Notes: generated from the letters alone by a model not told the origin. Positions 8,460 through 19,051 are shown, counted from the stretch's first letter. The stretch is DNA of 64,000 nucleotides from JAGQIB01 sp041393395 (GCA_041393395.1 JAWKKG010000007.1:1-64000), one strand, 5' to 3'. A program made the numbers and translations.

Positions 8460-8801
8460 TCAGAGCTTGCGGATCGCGTCCTCATCGAACCCGAACACAT
8501 ACCGGGCGCCCTTGACGAGGATCGGGCGCTTGAGGAAATTCACATCCTCCATCATGAGCCCGATCGCCTCGGACTTCGAGATCTTTCGGCCGGCGAGGCC
8601 CCGCTCCCGGAACGGCGTGCTCTTCGGATTCAGGAACTCCTCCACGGGCCGTTTGCCGAGGAGCTCCTCGAACTCGGCCCGGGACAGGGGTTCCTTGACG
8701 GTATCCCGCCAGTCGTACTCGATGCCCAGATCCCGCAAGAGACCTCTTGCGCGTCGAACCGAGCTTCAGGTCCCCTTGCCGTACAGGATCAGCTTCGCCA
8801 T
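8460..8801 (-). CDS. Selenocysteine-containing ArsC/Spx-like thioredoxin-fold protein
   Basis: ATG at 8801 after AGGAGA opens MAKLILYGKGT, then an in-frame TGA (complement of 8766-8768), then SSVRRARGLLRDLGIEYDWRD and onward to a stop at 8460: 113 residues with Sec at position 12. ArsC/Spx/YffB-like proteins have YGxxxCxxCRKA here, so the TGA replaces exactly the first, catalytic cysteine; the second cysteine of CxxC is Val. The rest is fully ArsC-like: KSTPFRERGLAG, KISKSEAIGLMMEDVNFLKRPILV, RYVFGFDED. A SECIS-like hairpin follows the TGA. The gene starts 10 nt after sdhB, so it is probably the last gene of the sdh transcript. It is likely a redox enzyme; arsenate reduction itself is unproven. 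A simple nonsense mutation is the alternative, but the position and hairpin argue against it. Confidence 0.88.
8734..8751 (-). promoter_or_regulatory. Bacterial SECIS-like stem-loop downstream of UGA
   Basis: On the minus strand CGCAAG pairs perfectly with CUUGCG and encloses AGGUCU (complement of 8740-8745). The outermost A-U and G-C of that loop can also pair, leaving a GGUC or GU apex. The loop begins 20 nt after the UGA codon. The E. coli fdhF SECIS loop is also AGGUCU and starts 17 nt after its UGA, with the apical G and U contacted by SelB. Sequence and spacing are seen directly; function is inferred. Confidence 0.8.
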
Positions 8802-8811
8802 CCGTCGTCTC

Positions 8812-9557
8812 CTACGAGCGACGGGTGAGGCTCGCGCCCAGGAACTCGCGGTTCAGCTCGCGGATCACGTCGCGCGAGATCTCCTTGGGGCACGCGGCCT
8901 CGCACTCGTAGTGGTTCGAGCAGCGACCGAATCCCTCGTCGTCCATCTTCTCGACCATCGCGAGCGCGCGCTGCCGCCGCTCCGGCTGCCCCTGGGGCAG
9001 GTGCAGGAACTGGGTCACCTTGGCGCCCACGAACAGCATCGCCGACGCGTTGCGGCAGGCGGCGACGCAGGCGCCGCACCCGATGCACGTTGCGGAGTCG
9101 AACGCGAGGTCGGCCTCCTCCTTCGCGATCGGAACCGCGTTCGCGTCGGGCGCGCCGCCGGTGTTGATGGAGACGTAGCCACCGGCCTGGATGATCCGGT
9201 CGAACGCGGTCCGGTCCACCACCAGGTCCCGGAGCACGGGGAACGCCTTGGCCCGCCACGGCTCGACCACGATCGTCTCGCCATCGCGGAAGTGGCGCAT
9301 GTGCAGCTGGCACACCGTGGTGCCGCGTTCCGGTCCGTGCGGGACGCCGTTGACCACGAGCGAGCACATGCCGCAGATGCCTTCGCGGCAATCGTGGTCG
9401 AACGCGACCGGCTCCTCGCCCTTCTCGATGAGCTGTTCGTTCAGGACGTCGAGCATTTCCAGGAACGAGGAGTCGGGGCTGACGTCCGGGACCTCGTAGC
9501 GAGCGAACTCGCCGCGCTCGGTCGCGCTCCGCTGGCGCCAGATCTCGAGAGTGAGTC

Positions 9558-9561
<4 letters not shown>
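8812..9561 (-). CDS. sdhB: Succinate dehydrogenase/fumarate reductase iron-sulfur subunit
   Basis: 249-aa electron-transfer subunit that carries electrons from the SdhA flavin to the membrane quinone site. Start is ATG at 9561, overlapping the sdhA stop as ATGA. An N-terminal extension in this frame would run back inside sdhA and is not needed. The [2Fe-2S] ligands are in CREGICGMCSLVVNG with a following VCQLHM. The two C-terminal clusters use CIGCGACVAACRNAS and CSNHYECEAACPKEI. The form is the Bacteroidota/epsilon type with a long GVPHGPE insert after the first cluster. The stop TAG overlaps the Shine-Dalgarno of the selenoprotein gene. Confidence 0.95.
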
Positions 9562-11474
<1,913 letters not shown>

Positions 11475-11475
11475 C

Positions 11476-12168
11476 CTAGCCTCCCGTCTTCAGGCGCACG
11501 ATCCCGGCCAGGATCGAGAGCGGGATCGAGATGTTGCCCAGCACGAGAAGGATCGCGAGCGCCTTGCCGACCTTCTCGATCAGGGGACGGAAGCGCGGAT
11601 GCGAGAGCCCCAGCGTCTGGAACAGGCTCGCGATCGCGTGCCAGAGGTGGAAGCCGAGCACGATCATCGCCACGACGTAGATCCCGGTGTACAGCGGGTT
11701 CGAGAACCCGGTGACGACCATCCGGAACACGTCGTGCCGACCCATCTCGTCCACGTGATGGAACGACGACGGATCCACCGTGCCGAGCGTGAAGTGGGCC
11801 AGGTGGAACAGGACGAAGGCCAGGATCAGGAGACCGGTGGCGATCAGCGACCGCGCCGCCACACCGGCGACCTGAGGCTCGCTCTTCCGGTACGCCACGG
11901 GGCGGGCCGAACGGTTGAGCGCGGTGAGCCGGATCGCGGTGGAGATGTGCAGCAGGAACATCGCCGCGAGGCCGATGCGCATCGTCCACAGCAGCTCGGG
12001 CAGACTCTTGAGCAGATGTCCGTATGCGTTGATCGCCTCGGGGCCGAGGTAGATCTGCAGGTTGCCGAGCAGATGGGCGATCACGAAAAACAGCAGGGCG
12101 AGGCCGCTCAACGCCATGAGTGACTTCGTCCCGATCGACGAACCGAACGTGCGAGCCCAGGACGTCAT
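11476..12168 (-). CDS. sdhC: Succinate dehydrogenase cytochrome b558 subunit (type B, single anchor)
   Basis: 230-aa membrane anchor with five hydrophobic helices that should bind two b-type haems and the quinone. Histidines that fit as haem ligands occur in LLFFVIAHLLGNLQIY, FLLHISTAIRL, FVLFHLAHF and LGFHLWHAIASLFQTLG. I chose ATG at 12168 because GGAGGT lies just upstream; a GTG two codons earlier is possible. There is no SdhD, as expected for a type B enzyme. It is the first gene of sdhC-sdhA-sdhB. Confidence 0.93.
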   Translation of the reverse strand: MTSWARTFGSSIGTKSLMALSGLALLFFVIAHLLGNLQIYLGPEAINAYGHLLKSLPELLWTMRIGLAAMFLLHISTAIRLTALNRSARPVAYRKSEPQVAGVAARSLIATGLLILAFVLFHLAHFTLGTVDPSSFHHVDEMGRHDVFRMVVTGFSNPLYTGIYVVAMIVLGFHLWHAIASLFQTLGLSHPRFRPLIEKVGKALAILLVLGNISIPLSILAGIVRLKTGG

Positions 12169-12211
12169 CGGCACCTCCGGAGACTACCGTTCCTCATGGG
12201 CGGATCGACGG

Positions 12212-12240
12212 ATGCTACGCGGGGTCGTGCGCACTGACAA
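12212..12240 (-). promoter_or_regulatory. Sigma70-like promoter for the sdhCAB operon
   Basis: On the minus strand TTGTCA (complement of 12235-12240) is followed after exactly 17 nt by TAGCAT (complement of 12212-12217). It lies about 44 nt upstream of the sdhC start in the 82-bp gap after the iron-sulfur/TPR gene. The placement and spacing are good; activity is inferred. Confidence 0.6.
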
Positions 12241-12250
12241 GAGGAACGGA

Positions 12251-14014
12251 TCAGGGAGCGGGCTCGTTCTCGACGCGGGCGCGCAGCTGGTCACGCAGGT
12301 GGGCGGCGACGCGATCGTCCGGCGCCAGATTCGTGACGATCACGAGCTCGGCGAGCGCCTTCGCATGCTCGCCGGCGGCCATCCACGTCGCGGCGAGCTC
12401 GCGGTGGGCGTCCGTGTCGGTCGGATCCTCCGCCACGAGGCCGTTCAGGACGGCGACGGCGCCGGGCGCGTCGCCGGCCGCGCGGCGGACGCGGGCGAGA
12501 TCGAGCACCGTGGTGCGCTCGGGACTGCGGGCGATCAGGCGCCGAAGCTGCCGGGTGGCCTCCTCGGGATCGCCGAGGACGAGCGCGAGCCAAGCCCGGC
12601 GGGCCGTGACGGAAGGCGTGCTGCCGAGGCCGAGGCCACCCTCGCCGATCCGGTCCGCGAGCCGGTAGCGGGCGGCGGCACGTTCCGCGTGGGCCCGGAC
12701 GTCGGGCGCGAGCGGGGAGCGCTGGGCGGCGAACGCTTCGGCCCGCCCGACCGTGACCCCGCGGTCGGCCCGGGCGCCCGCGGCCTCGAACAGGCGCACC
12801 GCCCCCGTCTGGAGACCGAGGGCCAGCAGGAGGATCGCGGCGCCGAGAGCCACCCGACCGGCGGGTCGCCAGCGACCGGACTCCACCAGGACCTTGCCCT
12901 GCAGCGAGACGTCGCCGCGGCGGAGCAGGCGGGCGAGGAGCCAGGCGACGAACGTCGTGCACGCGGCGAGGCCCACGGCCATGAGGAAGGGGATCGCGTC
13001 GTAGGCACCGCGCCACGCGAAGAAGGTCGCCGCGAACACCAGGGCGAGCAGCAGCTCGGCCGGGCCGGAGACGTCCCAGTGACGGGGGGCGGGTGGTCGC
13101 TTCGAGGCGGCGCCGAGCGACGGCGCTCCGAATCCGAAGCGCAGCGCGTTCCGCGGACACGTGTCCACGCAGTCGAGACACTTCATGCAGCCCGGATCGC
13201 GCACCATGCCGTACTGCCGCACCTCCGCGTGGACGCGCACGTTCGACGTGCAGACCGCGGTGCAGTGCGCGCACCCGTCGCAGTTCTCGTTCACCCGGAT
13301 GCGACCGGGAGCGATGGCGTCCACCGGGCCGAAGATCCCGCCGTAGGGACACCCGTAAGTGCAGAACCCCTTGGCGCCGAGCAGCCACACGGTGAGGAAG
13401 CCGCAGATCAGCAGGAACGGGATCGCGATCGCGATGCCGGGGAACGTCGCCCAGAAGTCCTGGGTGATGAGGTGGTTCTCGAACCCGGGAAAGGGCGGCG
13501 GCTCGCGGAACAGCGACCAGCCCGCGCGATTCGCGAGCGGCACCAGGACCTCGCGCTTCAACGTCGGCCAGACGAACATGTACAGACCGAGGACCAGCGG
13601 CGCGAAGAGGAGCAGCCGCGAGCGGAACGGACGCGGCCGGATGCCCGCGCGCTTCATGAGCCAGCCGCACAGGTCCTGCAGTGCCACGAGGTGGCATCCC
13701 CAGCCGCAGAAGAAGCGTCCGAAGATCGCGGTGGAGAGAATCGCGGCGAGGAAGAACAGGAACCCCGCGTTGAGCTCCCCGAGCTCGAGCGTCCGCATCG
13801 ACTCCGAGGGCTCGACCGGCGAAAGGGTCGAGCCGCTCCATTTCCACTGCAGCAGGTGAACCACCACGGCGACGTGGATCGCCCCGAGCACGAGGGCGCG
13901 GCGCTTGCCCATCCGCGACTTCTTGAGCGGGCCCGCCACCGGCGGCTCGCCGGGGAAGGTCGGGAACGGGTTCGCGCGGGTGGCGGATGTCGGAGCGGGT
14001 TCGCAGCGGGCCAT
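12251..14014 (-). CDS. NapH/CcoG-like iron-sulfur membrane protein with C-terminal TPRs
   Basis: 587 aa from ATG at 14014. Residues 30-260 hold about five membrane helices and two CxxxC-type motifs, CGWGCHLVALQDLCGW and CTYGCPYGG, like NapH, MauN and NosR electron-transfer proteins. Two 4Fe-4S ferredoxin motifs follow, CDGCAHCTAVCTSNV and CMKCLDCVDTCPRNAL. Further helices come next, and the last 150 residues are TPR-like (ARRAWLALVLGDPEEATRQL, HRELAATWMAAGEHAKALAE). It may pass electrons from quinol to a periplasmic or cytoplasmic partner; no partner is adjacent, since the sdh genes downstream have their own promoter. The TPR fusion is unusual. The start has only a weak ribosome site. Confidence 0.75.
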   Translation of the reverse strand: MARCEPAPTSATRANPFPTFPGEPPVAGPLKKSRMGKRRALVLGAIHVAVVVHLLQWKWSGSTLSPVEPSESMRTLELGELNAGFLFFLAAILSTAIFGRFFCGWGCHLVALQDLCGWLMKRAGIRPRPFRSRLLLFAPLVLGLYMFVWPTLKREVLVPLANRAGWSLFREPPPFPGFENHLITQDFWATFPGIAIAIPFLLICGFLTVWLLGAKGFCTYGCPYGGIFGPVDAIAPGRIRVNENCDGCAHCTAVCTSNVRVHAEVRQYGMVRDPGCMKCLDCVDTCPRNALRFGFGAPSLGAASKRPPAPRHWDVSGPAELLLALVFAATFFAWRGAYDAIPFLMAVGLAACTTFVAWLLARLLRRGDVSLQGKVLVESGRWRPAGRVALGAAILLLALGLQTGAVRLFEAAGARADRGVTVGRAEAFAAQRSPLAPDVRAHAERAAARYRLADRIGEGGLGLGSTPSVTARRAWLALVLGDPEEATRQLRRLIARSPERTTVLDLARVRRAAGDAPGAVAVLNGLVAEDPTDTDAHRELAATWMAAGEHAKALAELVIVTNLAPDDRVAAHLRDQLRARVENEPAP

Positions 14015-14154
14015 GCGGGGAATTGTCCCGCAATCCCGTCTCCCCGACAACGTCGGCAGTGGATCGGCTCGACCCATCACCACGACGTCCCGGGGCCTGC
14101 CTTCCGCGACGCGGCCCCGCGGTCGGTGGCGGGCCGGTCCCCCTCGAAAGGAAA

Positions 14155-14178
14155 CGGCGGGACCCGCAGGTCCCGCCG
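14155..14178 (-). terminator. Rho-independent terminator of the Gld-like ABC operon
   Basis: A perfect 10-bp stem, CGGCGGGACC pairing with GGTCCCGCCG around a 4-nt loop, lies 54 nt past the DUF4340 stop. Read on the minus strand it is followed by TTTCCTTTC. Confidence 0.75.
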
Positions 14179-14231
14179 TCCGGAGGCGTCGCATGTCTCG
14201 AACGTTCGACCGTCGGCCGGATGACGAACGC

Positions 14232-15257
14232 CTACTTCTTCGTGGGCGAGAGATCCTTCCGCGCGGCGAAGATCCGCTCCACCGTGTTGTCGAACACGAG
14301 CGCGGGGAGGCCGGAATCGCCGACGCGCACGTACGTTTTCTTTTCCTCCGGCAGCGAGTTCCCGAACCGGATCACCCGCGACGTTCCATCGTGGAGGAAC
14401 AGGGTGGCCGTCCGCGCGTCGTCACCGAGACCGTAGTCGGCGAGATTCGCAGGGTCCGCCGCCTCGCTCGCGTAGAGATTCGTGAGCGTGCCGAGCATCC
14501 CGTCGACCTTGCCCTTGTCGAACTCGCCGGCCGAGTCCGGCTTCCAGGTCCACTGGCTGCGATCGACGGCCGGTGCGGTCGCCCCGTCCGCCGAGTCCGG
14601 CGCCGCGGCCGCCGCGAACTCCTTCTCGAGAACGAGCGAGGATCCACCGCTCTCGATCTCGAGGCGGTCGACCTCGTTTCGGTCCGTCTTGCAGACGTTC
14701 AGGTCGATCCACCGTTTCGCGTCCGGCGCCTTGGGCTCGTCGCCGAACATCCCGAAGGACGTGCGCAGTGAAGCCGACGTGAGATACACGTCGTCCTGCC
14801 CCGCGACGCGCACGAACGTGCCGCCGCGCGCTGCGGCCTTGCCCGCGATCAGGTGGAAGAGCTCCGACCCTCCCGGACCCTGCGCGACGACGTGCAGGCC
14901 GTTCTCGTCGTCGCACTGGAAGTCCGTGAGCACGTCCTTCGACGCGGCTCGCTTCTCGCCGGAGAGACCCTTCAGGTCGTCCAGGAGGCGCGTGACCAGG
15001 TCCGTCTTCGCCGGCCAGTTCCATCGCGAAGGGAGGACCCAGCCCTCGCCCTGGCGCGTGAGCACCACTGCGGAGTCGGGCATGCTGCCGAGCCAGGCGC
15101 GGATCGTCTGGGCGGAGCCGGGATCGGCGCCGGCCGGCAACACGTCGACGAAGCCGCCACCCTCCACGGGGCGGTAGCGGCTCGAGGTCGCCCAGGAGAG
15201 CAGGACCAGCACCACCAGCAGGACGGCGAGGCCGACCAGAGACTTGCGGCTCAGCAT
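14232..15257 (-). CDS. DUF4340 domain-containing membrane-anchored protein
   Basis: 341 aa with one N-terminal transmembrane segment (LVGLAVLLVVLVLLSW) and a periplasmic domain of the DUF4340 type, recognised from the alternating DLVTRLLDDLKGL, VYLTSASLRTSFG and WIDLNVCK pattern. ATG at 15257 shares one base with the preceding stop (TGATG) and follows AGGAGG. Such proteins are found next to GldG-like transporter genes, and here it is the last gene of that operon. The molecular role is unknown; it may be an accessory or substrate-contacting subunit. Confidence 0.8.
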   Translation of the reverse strand: MLSRKSLVGLAVLLVVLVLLSWATSSRYRPVEGGGFVDVLPAGADPGSAQTIRAWLGSMPDSAVVLTRQGEGWVLPSRWNWPAKTDLVTRLLDDLKGLSGEKRAASKDVLTDFQCDDENGLHVVAQGPGGSELFHLIAGKAAARGGTFVRVAGQDDVYLTSASLRTSFGMFGDEPKAPDAKRWIDLNVCKTDRNEVDRLEIESGGSSLVLEKEFAAAAAPDSADGATAPAVDRSQWTWKPDSAGEFDKGKVDGMLGTLTNLYASEAADPANLADYGLGDDARTATLFLHDGTSRVIRFGNSLPEEKKTYVRVGDSGLPALVFDNTVERIFAARKDLSPTKK

Positions 15258-17008
15258 CACTCCTCCTTTCCGCTCTGCGCGAACGACTCCGCGTACTCCT
15301 CGGCCTCCCGGCGACGGCGCAGATGCAGACCGAAGCCGAGAAGGAGAAGCAGCGCGGGTACGAGGACCGTGTTGAGAACACGGAACGTGAGCTTCTTCCC
15401 GTCCGAGACTTCACCGAACGTGCGGGCGGCGAAGTTCTTGGAACGGATCGAGATCAGGTCGTCCCCGAGCGTCAGCGCGTCCACGGAGTTCAGCAGGAAG
15501 AGCGAGTGTCCGGCCTGATCGAGCAGCATGTCCTCGAACAGCTTGGAGCAGCCGATCACGAGCAGGCGACCGGGTTGAGGCGGCCCTTCGGCGCCCGCGG
15601 CCTGCTCCTCGGTCTCCTCGGGCGCGGTGCCCTCCCCGGCGGGCCAGGTCGGAACATCCTGTCCCTCCCAGGGATCCGGGAACGTGCCCTCGATGAGCAC
15701 CGCGAGGGGCGGCCGCGCGGAGAGCGCGTGCGCCTCGGGATCGAGGTCCGCCGTCTCCAGCGGGCCGCTCGTCTTGTCCAGGGTCCACGTGTGGTCGGAG
15801 CCGGTGAACAACGTCGTCACGGAGAGACCCTTCTCCGCGAGGCTGGCGTCGTCCACGACGAGCTCGTTCCCCCACAGGTAGAGCAACTCCGGCACGCCGG
15901 CGACGAACGGGAGGTCCCGGTTCAGCGTCTCGCCCAGCACGCGGATCTGCATCGGCGCCTGCACGGGCTCGTTCACCTGGAACCGGATCCCTCCGAGGTT
16001 CTTGGTGCTCGGGATGGCGAGTGTGGCCATCTGCTCGTCCATCAGCGGGCGATCGTCGATGCGCACGCCCCACTTCGAGAGCAGATCGTTGACGCCGAGC
16101 GTCTGCAGACGGATCGAGATCCGGAATCCGCCGCGTGGTCCCGGTGAGTAGTCGTACGCGGTCGACTGGGTCGCCACGATCACGTTGCCGCCTCGCCGGA
16201 GCGCCCGGTAGATCTCGTAGCGCTGGCGATCGTTCAGTTCACGCGCGCCGAGCAGGAGCACGGTCTGGGCGTCGTCCGGGATCGAGTTGCCCTGCGTGAG
16301 ATCCACGCGACGGACGTCGTACCCCGCGGAGCGGAGATAGTCCGGCACCGGAGCGAACGCGTCCGGCGGCTCCGGCAGCGGCTGTCCCGACTGGAGGTAG
16401 AAGCTCGCGATCTGCGGATCGATCGCCTCCTTCGTGGAGTACATCGCCACGACCGGATCCGTCTCCCGGGTCATCTTCACGATGCGGGAGAGGAGCTCGT
16501 ACTCCAGGCTCGCGAGGTTGTCGGGCAGGACCTGCGGCAGGATCTCCTCGGATTCGTCCTTGTAGCCGATCGCGATGGACGAGTACACGAGCTTGACCGC
16601 CACCGCGTCGCGCTCCACGGACTGCACCTGGAACGGACGGATGCCCTTGTTCTGCAGCGCTTCCGCGAGGTCCTCGGTCTCGTTCGGATTGACGATCTGG
16701 TACTCGAGCCGTCCGCGCGAGGCCTTCGCGAGCTCGGCCAGCTTGTCGGTGACGTCCTGGCCCAGCGTCTTGAGGCCGGCCGGAAGCTCGTCCTCCGGGG
16801 TCACGTAGTACTTCACCTGCACGGGCACCTGCAGCGACTCCATGATGTGCTTCGCGCCGTCCGAGATCGTGTAGATCCGGTCCTGCGTGAGATCGAAGCG
16901 CTTGAGTCCGAGGTTGCCCACGGTCCGGTTCAGGAACACCGCGATCGCGATCAGGAGGATCGCGCCGATCGTGATGCCGGTCTTGAAGTTCGCTTTCTTC
17001 GAGATCAT
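15257..17008 (-). CDS. GldG-like ABC transporter auxiliary protein
   Basis: 583 aa: an N-terminal membrane helix (IGAILLIAIAVFLNRTVG), a long periplasmic GldG/IFT52-like domain, and a C-terminal helix (VLVPALLLLLGFGLHL) with a basic cytoplasmic end. RFDLTQDRIYTISDGAK and the following LQVPVQVKYYVTPEDELP are the usual opening of the GldG family. VLLLGARELNDRQRYEIYRALRRGGNVIV lies near residue 270. ATG at 17008 has AGGAGG upstream and sits 8 nt after the permease stop. It works with the ATPase and permease genes upstream as one exporter; in Bacteroidota GldG is tied to gliding and envelope function, which may not apply here. Confidence 0.85.
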   Translation of the reverse strand: MISKKANFKTGITIGAILLIAIAVFLNRTVGNLGLKRFDLTQDRIYTISDGAKHIMESLQVPVQVKYYVTPEDELPAGLKTLGQDVTDKLAELAKASRGRLEYQIVNPNETEDLAEALQNKGIRPFQVQSVERDAVAVKLVYSSIAIGYKDESEEILPQVLPDNLASLEYELLSRIVKMTRETDPVVAMYSTKEAIDPQIASFYLQSGQPLPEPPDAFAPVPDYLRSAGYDVRRVDLTQGNSIPDDAQTVLLLGARELNDRQRYEIYRALRRGGNVIVATQSTAYDYSPGPRGGFRISIRLQTLGVNDLLSKWGVRIDDRPLMDEQMATLAIPSTKNLGGIRFQVNEPVQAPMQIRVLGETLNRDLPFVAGVPELLYLWGNELVVDDASLAEKGLSVTTLFTGSDHTWTLDKTSGPLETADLDPEAHALSARPPLAVLIEGTFPDPWEGQDVPTWPAGEGTAPEETEEQAAGAEGPPQPGRLLVIGCSKLFEDMLLDQAGHSLFLLNSVDALTLGDDLISIRSKNFAARTFGEVSDGKKLTFRVLNTVLVPALLLLLGFGLHLRRRREAEEYAESFAQSGKEE

Positions 17009-17016
17009 GGGGCCTC

Positions 17017-17742
17017 CTAGTACTTGCGCCCTTCGAGCGACAGGGTGTTGAGCACCAGGAACACGATCGAGAACGAGAGGAAGAACAGGACGTCGTCGAG
17101 CCCGATCACCCCGCGCTCGATGCCTTCGAACCGGAGGTTCACGGCAAAAGCGCTGGAGAGGAACGAGCCCAGTCCGTCGACCCAGCCGTCCAGGATCGCC
17201 ACGAAGAACTGGGTGCCGGCGAGCACGAAGAACGCGCACGCGAGCAGGGTGAGGATGAACGCGGCGATCTGGTCCCGGAACAGACCCGAGACGAAGATGC
17301 CGATCGCGAGGAACAGCCCGCCCAGGAGCAGCGAGCCGAAGTACCCGCAGGCGATCGCGCCGAGGTCGGGGTGGCCGATCCACATCAGCGAGATCGGGAT
17401 CGTGAACGTGCAGGCGAGGGCGATCGCGTAGAACGCGAGTCCCGCGAGGTACTTGCCGAGCACGATGTGCCAGGGCTTCATCGGCAAGGTCATCAGCAGC
17501 TCGAACGTCCCGAGGCGCTGATCCTCGGCCCAGAGACGCATCGTCAGGGCCGGGATGAAGAACAGCAGGTACAGCGGCAGCGTGCCGAAGAAGTCGCGCA
17601 TGTCGGCCACGCCGGCGAGGAAGAACCCGTTCGTGTAGAACCCGCTCGTGAGGAACAGGAACACCACGATGAAGATGTAAGCGATCGGGGAGTGGAAATA
17701 CGCTCCCATCTCGCGGCGGAAGATCACGCCCACGTCCTTCAT
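17017..17742 (-). CDS. ABC-2 type permease, GldF-like
   Basis: 241 aa with six hydrophobic helices, starting MKDVGVIFRREMGAYFHSPIAYIF, a typical opening of the ABC-2/GldF permease. LWAEDQRLGTFELLMTLPMKPW is the conserved cytoplasmic segment that meets the ATPase. ATG at 17742 shares a base with the ATPase stop (TGATG). It forms the membrane channel of the exporter with the ATPase encoded just upstream and GldG downstream. Confidence 0.88.
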   Translation of the reverse strand: MKDVGVIFRREMGAYFHSPIAYIFIVVFLFLTSGFYTNGFFLAGVADMRDFFGTLPLYLLFFIPALTMRLWAEDQRLGTFELLMTLPMKPWHIVLGKYLAGLAFYAIALACTFTIPISLMWIGHPDLGAIACGYFGSLLLGGLFLAIGIFVSGLFRDQIAAFILTLLACAFFVLAGTQFFVAILDGWVDGLGSFLSSAFAVNLRFEGIERGVIGLDDVLFFLSFSIVFLVLNTLSLEGRKY

Positions 17743-18674
17743 CAGTGCGCCCTCCCCGCGGTCAGTTCGATGAACGCCTCTTCCAGCGTGGGGCGCTGGG
17801 GGGCGAGCTCGAGAAGGTCCCAGCCGTGGCTCCGGGCCAGCTCGTTGACGGGCCGCCGGAGATCCGTCGCGAGGGGGCTCTTCACGAGCCACGTGTTCGC
17901 GATCTCGGGATCGGCCTCCACGGAGGAGACGCCGGCGATCGCACGCAACGCGTCGGCCGCCGCCGCGCCGTCCTGGCTGAACTGCACGCGGTAGCGGTTC
18001 TCGCGCATCGCGCGGCCCCGCAGGTCCTCGGCGTGCCCGTCGGCAACGATCTTCCCGCCGTTGATGATCACGATGCGGTCGGTCACCGCGGAGATCTCCG
18101 CGAGGATGTGCGACGAGAAGATCACGGTCTTCGTCTCGGCGAGTTCCCGGATGAGATTCCGGATCCCGATGATCTGGCGCGGATCGAGACCGGACGTCGG
18201 CTCGTCCAGGATCAGCACGTCGGGATTGTGCACCAGTGCCTGCGCGAGTCCAACGCGCTGGCGGTAGCCCTTGGACAGCTCGTTGACCTTCTTGTAGAGC
18301 ACGCTCCGGACGTGCGTCCGGTCGTGCACCCAGTCGAGTCGCCGGGAGAGATCGTCGCCCGTCAGGCCGCGGGCCTGCGCCACGAACTCGAGATAGTCGC
18401 GGACCCGCATGTCGTCGTACAGCGGAGCCGCCTCGGGGAGATAGCCGATCCGACGTCGCGCGGCGAGCGGATCCGCCGTGACGTCCTGTCCCTCGATCTT
18501 GACCGTCCCCTCGTCGGGCGAGAGGTAGGTCGTGATGATCTTCATCGCCGTGCTCTTGCCGGCGCCGTTCGGTCCGAGGAATCCCAGGACCCGGTTCCGG
18601 TCGACGGAGAAGGAGACCTGATCCAGGGCCTTCGTGATCCCGTAGGACTTCGAAACGCCTTGAACTTCAATCAT
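17742..18674 (-). CDS. ABC transporter ATP-binding protein, GldA-like
   Basis: 310 aa. It has Walker A GPNGAGKST, Q-loop region YLPEAAPLYDDMRV, signature LSKGYRQRVGLAQAL, Walker B VLILDEPTSGLD, and H-loop IFSSHIL. The C-terminal 80 residues form the extra domain common in ATPases paired with ABC-2 permeases. Start is ATG at 18674 (MIEVQGVSKSYG) with AAGGTG upstream; upstream codons in this frame do not look coding. First gene of the exporter operon. The exported substrate is unknown. Confidence 0.92.
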   Translation of the reverse strand: MIEVQGVSKSYGITKALDQVSFSVDRNRVLGFLGPNGAGKSTAMKIITTYLSPDEGTVKIEGQDVTADPLAARRRIGYLPEAAPLYDDMRVRDYLEFVAQARGLTGDDLSRRLDWVHDRTHVRSVLYKKVNELSKGYRQRVGLAQALVHNPDVLILDEPTSGLDPRQIIGIRNLIRELAETKTVIFSSHILAEISAVTDRIVIINGGKIVADGHAEDLRGRAMRENRYRVQFSQDGAAAADALRAIAGVSSVEADPEIANTWLVKSPLATDLRRPVNELARSHGWDLLELAPQRPTLEEAFIELTAGRAH

Positions 18675-19051
18675 TCCGACACCTTCGAGAAACTCTGGTG
18701 GGCACACGTCGAGCCGGAACTCGCCGAAGCGATCCTGCGTCCCGGACACGACGAAAACCGGGCTTCTCGCCGGAGGGGCGACAAGCGGCCGGAAATGGTA
18801 GCGAAGACTACCGGCGCCGGCCAGTCGAAGTTCCCGCCTCCGAGGTCGCACTGGAGACAAGGCCGAGAAGTTGTTGCAGGGAGGCAAGTTGCGTTGCTGT
18901 CCGGTCGCCGCGGGAGACGCACCTCGGGCGGCGGAACGGCGTCCGGAACCGGGTGCCGCGACGTGCCCGGGCGTTTGACCCGGATCCCGATGCGCCCCTA
19001 CGCTTCCCGTCGAACGTTGCCCGCATGTCACGCGCCCGAGGGAGAGTCTTC
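18675..19051. other. Divergent intergenic region between ABC operon and MoaD-like gene
   Basis: About 375 bp without a gene. On the plus strand TTGACC (18975-18980) and TACGCT (18999-19004) are 18 nt apart, a fair promoter for the MoaD-like gene. No clear promoter was found for the ABC operon. Confidence 0.4.

Noticed and set aside
8739..8801. Selenoprotein gene as a simple pseudogene or start at 8738
   Set aside because: The TGA is the only defect, it sits at the redox cysteine, and a SECIS-like hairpin and ribosome site are in place; a start at 8738 would remove the active site.
19025..19051. ATG at 19025 as the MoaD-like start
   Set aside because: No ribosome site precedes it, whereas GTG 19052 has one and begins at the normal family start.
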